Shown piece by piece: positions 57,416 to 64,000 of a DNA stretch of 64,000 nucleotides (position 1 is its first letter; the number at the start of each line of letters is the position of its first letter). The stretch lies in contig CAVXFL010000024.1 in assembly GCA_963761015.1 (NCBI GenBank), forward strand, positions 16,180-80,179, in the 5' to 3' direction. The DNA is from CAVXFL01 sp963761015. Lineage in GTDB: Bacteria; Pseudomonadota; Alphaproteobacteria; Acetobacterales; Acetobacteraceae. A program made the translations under genes and the position numbers. The notes beneath the pieces are model-generated. The model was not told the DNA's origin and made no database searches. It saw only the letters and a program-made list of their open reading frames with translations.

Positions 57416-57778
57416 ATGGGACATTGTTATCATCACGCGCTTTCCTCGGTGAAGAAATGGGGCGGCACGGCCGAGGACTATCTGCCGCTGCATCAATGGT
57501 TCGACGAGTCGAAAGCCATCACCGCTGATTTTCGGCATCGCGCGTTGCGCCATCATGCCGAAGGCATCTTCATGCTGGAGCGCTTCTTCGGCCCGACGAT
57601 CACGATCTCGACCGGCCGCGTCGTGCCGGTCCGGCTGATCGGCGAGCAGCATGTGCGCGAGGACCTCGGCTTCATCCCGAGCTTCGCGGATTGGGTGCGC
57701 TGCATCCGCCCCGAGCCCTGGATGGGCCGGGCCCAGCCGATCCATCGCGACGTCGATCCCTTCGCCGCCGCCGGCTGA
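57416..57778 (+). CDS. DUF6915-like island protein
   Basis: 120 residues, intact. MGHCYHHALSSVKKWGG, YLPLHQWFDESKAITADFRHRALRHHAEG, MLERFFGPTI, VRLIGEQHVREDLGFIPSFADWV. His-rich stretches suggest metal binding. GAGGAGG lies just before the ATG, 10 bases after the stop of the previous gene. One of few genes in this block without a frameshift. Role unknown. Confidence 0.72.
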   Translation: MGHCYHHALSSVKKWGGTAEDYLPLHQWFDESKAITADFRHRALRHHAEGIFMLERFFGPTITISTGRVVPVRLIGEQHVREDLGFIPSFADWVRCIRPEPWMGRAQPIHRDVDPFAAAG

Positions 57779-57805
57779 TCATTCTTCTCACGTCAATCGC
57801 AACGA

Positions 57806-57831
57806 AAAGCCCGGCCATCGCGCCGGGCTTT
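57806..57831 (+). terminator. hairpin, second copy of the parB-type terminator
   Basis: AAAGCCCGGC (57806-57815) pairs with GCCGGGCTTT (57822-57831), same loop and flanks as 56879-56904. Downstream TCGCATTT is only moderately T-rich. Confidence 0.6.
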
Positions 57832-57851
57832 CGCATTTCTGGAGACCCGAC

Positions 57852-58600
57852 ATGGCCGACTACTTCTCACCCACCGTCATTCAGCAACCGATCCCGATCG
57901 CCGACATGACGCCGCTCGAACGTCTCGTGCTCAGCCTCATCTTCGATGCCGAGCCGGATGGCGACGCGCTGTACTTCCACGCCTCTCTCGGTCCGAGCGA
58001 CGCCATCGGGCTTTCGATCGACGAACTCCGTGCGGCGTTCGAAGCGTCCGCGGGAATCGACAGCACGGCGGCCACCTACGTCGCCGAGCGCTTGGCGGTC
58101 GCATCCACCGACGACACCGAGATCGAGATCGATTTCAGCGGCACGTCCTGGGAGTTCATCTTCCAGGACATCGTCCGGCGCTCATCCACGCTCCGCTACG
58201 TCACGGCGGTCACGTCTTTCACCTGTTCGAAGATGCGGCCCGACGGCTTCGGCGGCATGGCGGTCCTGATCACGGCGGACGCGATTCTCGGCAAATCCAC
58301 CAACGACATCCTCGAGGACTTCCTCGCGGAGAAGGAGGGAGATGCCGCCGATGACGGCGTGCATGTTCTGCTCCGCATCCGCGAAGACGCCGTCAGGCGA
58401 ACAGATCGGCCAAGCAATCGAGGCCGACCCCACGCTCACCCGATCTTACGGCCGACACGGTCAATGACGCCGACATCCACGCCGCCTGTCTCGCCGTCGT
58501 CGAGCGCAGCGACCTGTCGGAGGAGCAAGGCGCCGCCGAGTTTCGCGCCGCGCTCGCGGCGATCCGCGAAGCCGAGCAACGGCTCGCTCCGGTCGGCTGA
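57852..58600 (+). pseudogene. hypothetical island protein, frameshifted near the 3' end
   Basis: Intact to about residue 180: MADYFSPTVIQQPIPIADMT, ERLVLSLIFDAEPDGDALYFHAS, SSTLRYVTAVTSFTCSKMRPDGFGGMAVLI, VHVLLRIREDAV. The natural C-terminus is read in other frames: QIGQAIEADPTLT, then DADIHAACLAVVERSDLSEEQG and EAEQRLAPVG to the stop at 58600. About 245 residues repaired. I do not recognise a domain; similar proteins occur with the flanking DUFs. Confidence 0.6.
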
Positions 58601-58678
58601 TCACCGGGATCTTCCAAACCCACCCGGCGCCGCGCTCACCGCGCGCCCGCCTTCATCTCCCATCGAAAGGAGACAGTC

Positions 58679-59300
58679 ATGGGCTGGCTCTACATGAAAT
58701 CCCTCAAGGGCCATTCCGGCCCGCGCCAATATCTCGACGCCCAGTTCACCTACGAGCGTCCCGACATGATTTCGAAAGTGCTGCGCTCGGCGCTGGTCGG
58801 CATGCGCGTCTACTATGCCGCCGTGGAACAGGTCCGCATCGCCACCGGTGCAGCGCGAGGTCTGGGCCGCCATCTGCCTCGTCCGATACAATCCGCGCGA
58901 CCCCGAGGGCTACATCTTCGGCTACAAGGACATGGAAGAGTCGATGGGGCCGTATGAGTCGCGATTGCCCCGAACCGATCCTCGATCTGCTGACGCCGAC
59001 CGACCGCGAATATGCGGTGCAATGGCGGGCTCGACTGCCGCGAAAACACCGCCGCCCGTCGCGCGAAGGCCGCCAAGCCGAGCCCGCGCGCCGGGCAGAT
59101 GATCGTCTTCGACGAGCCGCTCTCTTTCGCCGATGGCCGGAGCTTCCAGCGGCTGGAGGTCATCGCCAACCCGCGCAGCCATCGCACCGTGCTCTTTCGT
59201 GCGCCCGGCTCCGGCAACCTCTATCGGATTCCCAACATCAAGAGCCGGGCCTACCGGCTCGTCGATCCCGCCGGGATGAGCGGGCGTTTTCTTCCGCGCG
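58679..59300 (+). pseudogene. DUF6927-like island protein, frameshifted
   Basis: MGWLYMKSLKGHSGPRQYLD, VLRSALVGMRVYYAAVEQV, then in other frames EVWAAICLVRYNPRDPEGYIFGYKDM, CPEPILDLLTPTDREYAVQWRA, ENTAARRAKAAKPSPRAGQ, FQRLEVIANPRSHRTVLFRAPG and RIPNIKSRAYRLVDPAG. At least three shifts; the true stop is unclear but must precede the terminator at 59306. AAAGGAGA precedes the ATG. Function unknown. Confidence 0.6.
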
Positions 59301-59305
59301 ACATC

Positions 59306-59336
59306 AAAGGGTCCGGCGCTCAGCGCCGGGCCCTTT
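59306..59336 (+). terminator. strong Rho-independent terminator
   Basis: AAAGGGTCCGGCGCT (59306-59320) pairs with AGCGCCGGGCCCTTT (59322-59336) with one G-U pair; TTCTT follows. Separates the DUF6927-like gene from the methylase-helicase unit. Confidence 0.8.
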
Positions 59337-59351
59337 TCTTCTTGGGCGATC

Positions 59352-59449
59352 CCGAGAGGGAGAGGATTGCCGGGACGGGTTTGAGCCGTTGGGGTCGAGA
59401 GAGAGCGCCCCTCGGTTCGACCCGTTCCGGCTCTCCCGAGGTTCCCTTC
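59352..59449 (+). promoter_or_regulatory. repeated stem-loop leader, copy C (before the methylase-helicase)
   Basis: Purine box GAGAGGGAGAGG, stem GCCGGGACGGGT (59369-59380) with ACCCGTTCCGGC (59420-59431), loop holding GGTCGAGAGAGAG, ATG at 59450. The stem is longer than, and differs in sequence from, copies A and B while pairing is kept. Confidence 0.6.
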
Positions 59450-62400
59450 ATGACGACAAATCCCGCTTCCACGGCCGCCTTTGCGGCCGCGCCGCTCCCG
59501 GTCGCGCCGCCCGCTCCGGCGACCGCCGACGCGCTGGCTCATGCCGCGCGGATCATCCTTCCCCATCTCGAACGCGGCCAGCGTGTCGATGCACCGACGC
59601 TGCGCGGGGATCGATGGTCTCCGCCTTCGGCGGTTCCGACGCCGATGGCGCCTGGGACTGGAAGACCGCCTACGATGCCTGCGAGGCGGCGACGGTCCTG
59701 TTCCTGCGCAAGTTCGGCCCCGCCATGCGCGCGCGGGCAGCTTCTCCCGCCGCCATGCTGCCGATGCTGGCCAAGATCGCGGGCCTTCTTCCCACCCACA
59801 CGCGCCGCTCCGAGGAAAGCCAGGCGCTTCAGCAGTTCTCGACGCCGATCGCTCTCGGCCTCGCGGCCAGCGCCGCCGCCGCGATCACGCCCGCCGATCT
59901 CGTGCTGGAGCCTTCGGCCGGAACCGGGCTGCTCGCCATCCTCGCCGAACTCGCGGGCGGGTCGCTCGTCTCTCAATGAGCTGGCCGAGACGCGCGCCGG
60001 GCTGCTGGACCGTCTGTTCCCCGGTATCGCCGTCACCCGCTATGACGCCGCGCAGATCCACGATCATCTCGACGCCGGCGTCGTTCCAAGCGTCGTGCTC
60101 ATGAACCCGCCGTTCTCCGCGCTCGCGAATGTCGATCGCCGCATGGCCGACGCCGCCCTGCGCCATGTCGCCTCGGCGCTCGCGCGTCTCGCCGAGGGCG
60201 GCCGACTCGTCGCGATCACCGGCGCGAGCTGCGCGCCCGACAATCCGGTGTGGCCCGACGCCTTCGTCCGGCTTGCAGGAGCGCGGGCGCATCGTGTTCT
60301 CGGCCGCCATCGATGGCATCGTCTATGCCAAGCATGGCACGACCATCGACACCCGCCTGACCGTGATCGACCGTCTTGCCCGCCGCCGATCCGACGGTGT
60401 TTCCGGCTTCGCCGGCATGCGCCCCCGATGCCGCAACCTTGCTTGGCTGGATCGCGGCGCCGTTCCGCCGAGGCTCCCGCTCGCCACGCCAGGTCACTGC
60501 CGCGGGCCCACGGTTCGTCCCGCGCGCCGCACGGCCGCAGCGCGTTGCGCCGCGCCCTGCCTCCGTCCCGGCCGCGACGCCCGAGCCGGAGGCGGTTGAG
60601 CTGACCTATGAGACCGTCGACTGGATGCCGGTCGAGGGCGGCCACATCACCGAGGCGCTCTATGAAGGATACGGATTGCAGTCGATCCGTATTCCCGGCT
60701 CTCAGGCTCACCCCACCAAGCTGGTGCAATCGGCGGCGATGGCGTCGGTGGCGCCGCCCAAGCCAAGCTATCGGCCGCACCTGCCCGCCAATGTCGTCGC
60801 GGACGGCATGCTGTCCGACGCCCAGCTCGAAAGCGTGATCAATGCCGGCGAGGCCCATTGCGGCCATCTCGCCGGATCGTGGACGGTGGACGAGACCTTC
60901 GACATCGTCTCGGCCGCGCCCGACGACGCTGAAAACGCCGTGCGCTTCCGCCGCGGCTGGTTTCTCGGCGACGGCACCGGCGCCGGCAAGGGCCGACAGG
61001 TCGCCGGCATCCTGCTCGACAACTGGCTGAAGGGCCGCCGCCGCGCGCGTCTGGGTGTCGAAATCCGACAAGCTGATCGAGGACGCCCAGCGCGATTGGT
61101 CGGCGCTCGGGCAGGAGCGGCTGCTGGTGACGCCGCTGTCGCGCTTCCGTCAGGGGACGCCGATCCGTTTGGAGCAAGGCGTCCTATTCACCACCTACGC
61201 CACGCTACGCACCGACGCGCGCGACGAGAAGGTTTCGCGGGTCCGGCAGATCGTCGAATGGTTGGGCTCCGATTTCGACGGGGTGATCATTTTCGACGAG
61301 AGCCATGCCATGCAGAACGCCGCCGGCGGCAAGGGAGAGCGCGGCGACCAGGCCGCCTCGCAGCAGGGCCGTGCGGGGCTGCGGCTTCAGCACGCGCTGC
61401 CGAACGCGCGCGTCGTCTATGTCTCGGCGACCGGCGCGACCACCGTCCACAATCTCGCCTATGCCCAGCGGCTCGGCCTCTGGGGCGGCGAGGATTTCCC
61501 CTTCGCCACGCGGGCCGAGTTCGTCGAGGCGATCGAGGCCGGCGGCGTCGCGGCGATGGAGGTCCTGGCGCGCGACATGAAGGCGCTCGGCCTCTATGCG
61601 GCCCGTTCGCTCCGCTACGAGGGCGTCGAATATGAGCTGGTCGAGCACGCGCTCACCGACGAGCAGATCCGCATCTACGACGCCTATGCGGGCGCGTTCG
61701 GCGTCATCCACAACAATCTCGACGCCGCGCTGGAGGCGACCAACGTCACCGGCGAAACGGGCACGCTGAACGCGCAGGCCAAGTCCGCCGCGCGGTCGGC
61801 TTTCGAGAGCGCCAAGCAGCGTTTCTTCAATCATCTGATCACGGCGATGAAGACGCCGTCGCTGATCGCCGCCGATCGAGCGCGATCTGACGGCTGGCCA
61901 TGCCGCGGTGATCCAGATCGTCTCGACCGGCGAGGCGCTGATGGAGCGCCGCCTTGCCGAGATTCCGACCGAGGAATGGGGCGACGTTCAGGTCGACATC
62001 ACTCCGCGCGAATATGTCCTGGATTATCTGGCGCACAGCTTCCCGACCCAGCTCTACGAGCCCTTCACCGACAGCGAGGGCAATCTCTCCTCGCGGCCGG
62101 TCTATCGCGATGGCCAGCCCGTGCAGTGCCGCGAGGCCGTCGCCCGCCGCGACCGCCTGATCGAGAAGCTCGCGTCGCTGCCGCCGGTCCATGGCGCGCT
62201 CGACCAGATCGTCCAGCGCTTCGGCACGGAGTTGGTGGCCGAGGTGACGGGCCGCTCGCGCCGGATCATCCGCAAGCGGACGGCCGGCTCTCGCGTCGAG
62301 AACCGCGCGGGTTCGGCCAATCTCGCCGAGGCGCAGGCCTTCATGGACGACGCGAAGCGCATCCTCGTCTTCTCGGACGCCGGTGGCACCGGGCGCTCCT

Positions 62401-63804
62401 ATCATGCGGAACTGTCGGCGAAGAACCGCCGCCTGCGCGTCCACTATCTGCTGGAGGCCGGATGGAAGGCGGACGCCGCCATCCAGGGCCTGGGGCGGAC
62501 CAACCGCACCAACCAGGCGCAGCCGCCGCTGTTCCGGCCGATCGCGACGAACGTGAAGGCCGAGAAGCGCTTCCTCTCGACCATCGCCCGCCGGCTCGAC
62601 ACGCTGGGCGCCATCACCAAGGGCCAGCGCCAGACCGGCGGCCAGGGCCTGTTCCGGCCCGAGGACAATCTGGAGAGCCACTACGCCCGCGACGCGTTGC
62701 GCCAGCTCTATGTCCTGCTGGTCATGGGCAAGGTCGAGGGTTGCTCGCTGCGCGCGTTCGAGGATGCAACCGGGCTGAAGCTGACCGACAGGACGGCATC
62801 GCGGGACGAGCTGCCGCCGATCACCACCTTCCTCAATCGGCTGCTGGCGCTGACCATCGACCTGCAGAACATCCTGTTCACGGCGTTCGAGCAGCTGCTG
62901 ACCGCCCGTATCGAAGGCGCGATCGCATCGGGAACCTACGACGTCGGGCTGGAGACGTTGACGGCGGAGAGCTTCGTCGTCACCGGCCGGCAGACCATCT
63001 ACACCCACCCCGGCGACCTCGGCGGAAACCCAGCTGCTCACCATCGCGCAGCGCGAGCGCAACCGGCCGGTCACGCTCGACGAGGCGCTGGGCCGGCTCT
63101 CCGATCCCCGCGCCCTGCTGCTGGTCAACAGCCAGTCGGGCCGTGCCGCCGTGCAGGTTCCCGCGCCGAGCCTGATGCTCGACGATGGCGAGGTCGAACG
63201 CCGCGTGCGGCTGCATCCGGCCGATGGAGCATCCCGCCATGCCGCTGGCGATGATGGCTCAGACGCATTGGCGGGAAGCCGACCGCGAAACCTTCGCCCG
63301 CGCCTGGGCGGCGGAACTCGCCGAGGTGCCGGAGTTCACCGACAGCGAGATCCATATCGTCGCCGGCCTGCTTGCTGCCGATCTGGAAGCGTCTGCCCGA
63401 ACGAGTCGATGCCGGGTCTATCGGCTCCAGACCGATGCCGGCGAACGCATCGTCGGTCGCAAGGTCTCGCCGGCATGGGTGGCCAGCGCGCTTGAAACCG
63501 AGCGCCGATCGAATCTGTCGGCCGATGACGCCTTCACCGCGCTGATGGATGGCCGGACCATCCTCGATCTTGCCGAAGGGCTTCAGCTTCGCCGCGTCCG
63601 CGTCATGGGCGACAACCGCATCGAACTGACCGGCTTCACCGACGCCATGCGTCGACCGGCTGCGAGCCTACGGCCTGTTCCCTGAGATCATCTCGTGGAA
63701 GCTGCAGGATGTTCGTGCCGACCGACGCCGCCGGCCCGGCGATCCTGGCGAAGGTGCTGGAACGCTATCCGCTCGCGCGCGTCGCCGAGCGGGCGGCGGC
63801 GTGA
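59450..63804 (+). pseudogene. DarB/Strawberry-notch-like methylase-helicase fusion, many frameshifts
   Basis: About 1,450 residues when repaired. N-terminal adenine-methylase domain: LVLEPSAGTGLLAILAELAG (SAM), VVLMNPPFSALANVDRR (NPPF), GGRLVAITG. Helicase: FLGDGTGAGKGRQVAGI (Walker A), GVIIFDESHAMQNA (DExH), YVSATGATTVHNLAYAQR, and C-terminal QGLGRTNRTNQAQPP (motif VI). Order and fusion resemble P1 DarB, which protects injected DNA from restriction. At least ten shifts (e.g. about 59610, 59975, 60275, 60375, 61045, 61877, 63025, 63215). No internal stop in the repaired frame. Confidence 0.75.
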
Positions 63805-63806
63805 CG

Positions 63807-64000
63807 ATGGCGCTCGATGCCGCCGAACTGGCGCACCGGCTCGCGCGCGATGCCGAGGCGGTGTGCCGCCATTATCTCTCCAACGGCCGCCGCGAGGGCC
63901 GCTACTGGCTGGTCGGCGACGTGAGGAATACGCCCGGCCGCTCCCTGTTCGTCCGGTTGAAAGGACCGGAATCCGGCAAGGGTGCGGCCGGCAAATGGAC
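63807..64000 (+). CDS. Toprim/primase-like protein (partial, runs off the right end)
   Basis: 64 codons visible: MALDAAELAHRLARDAEAVC, RHYLSNGRREGRYWLVGDVRN, TPGRSLFVRLKGPESGKGAAGKW. This matches the zinc-free N-terminal region (DUF7146) of Toprim primase-like proteins on plasmids and islands. It starts 2 bases after the methylase-helicase stop. The Toprim core lies outside the window. Confidence 0.65.
   Translation, partial: MALDAAELAHRLARDAEAVCRHYLSNGRREGRYWLVGDVRNTPGRSLFVRLKGPESGKGAAGKW

Overview
GC-rich alphaproteobacterial DNA. The best family guess is Acetobacteraceae (Rhodospirillales). The reasons are the mix of an EipB/DUF1849 periplasmic protein, an ArsP-type permease cluster, MASE1/FixJ-type signalling, and the gene style (GTG starts, ATGA/GTGA overlaps). 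This is inference; no rRNA or tRNA is visible to settle it.

Layout. 1-15.2 kb is an exopolysaccharide cluster in two divergent units that diverge at about 9.65 kb. Leftward run a Wzc-like chain-length/kinase protein, two NAD-sugar epimerases, two GT4 glycosyltransferases, a Gfo/Idh/MocA oxidoreductase, a frameshifted flippase and a partial acyltransferase. Rightward run a WecG/TagA glycosyltransferase, a GDP-mannose 3,5-epimerase-like enzyme, a polyprenyl glycosylphosphotransferase, a HAD-UbiA fusion and a GtrA protein. Together these would activate sugars, load them on a polyprenyl carrier, build, decorate, flip and control the length of a surface glycan. A MASE1 histidine kinase/FixJ-type regulator pair and a broken beta-helix protein follow (15.5-19.2 kb).

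19.2-26.7 kb is a nest of insertion sequences: an old IS21 remnant holds an IS3 remnant that was hit by an IS1634-type element, and a second IS21 abuts it. Remnants of another transposase and of a PIN toxin gene lie at its right edge. 26.7-43.3 kb is ordinary chromosome with intact genes: mscL, a five-gene sugar-type ABC operon with a D-2-hydroxyacid dehydrogenase, alanine dehydrogenase, an orphan solute-binding protein, a zinc ABC operon behind a Zur-like palindrome, prmA, a sulfotransferase-like gene, a CsoR-family regulator divergent from an SDR, and an eipB-like gene.

43.5-51.2 kb is again IS-rich: three IS630-type elements, one IS1634-type transposase and three copies of an imperfect palindromic repeat. 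Among these sit a beta-carbonic anhydrase and several broken genes. 51.2-53.3 kb is an ArsR-ArsP-thioredoxin-OsmC cluster with an operator in front of arsR. 53.3-64 kb is a plasmid/ICE-type block: an ArdC-like zincin, a large ParB protein, several small proteins of such islands, a methylase-helicase fusion resembling phage P1 DarB/Strawberry-notch proteins, and the start of a Toprim primase-like gene. A stem-loop leader with an invariant purine-rich loop precedes three of these genes; it is the most interesting non-coding signal here. Genes of this last block carry about twenty single-base frameshifts with almost no nonsense changes, while 26.7-43.3 kb has none, so either local sequence error or very recent decay must be considered.
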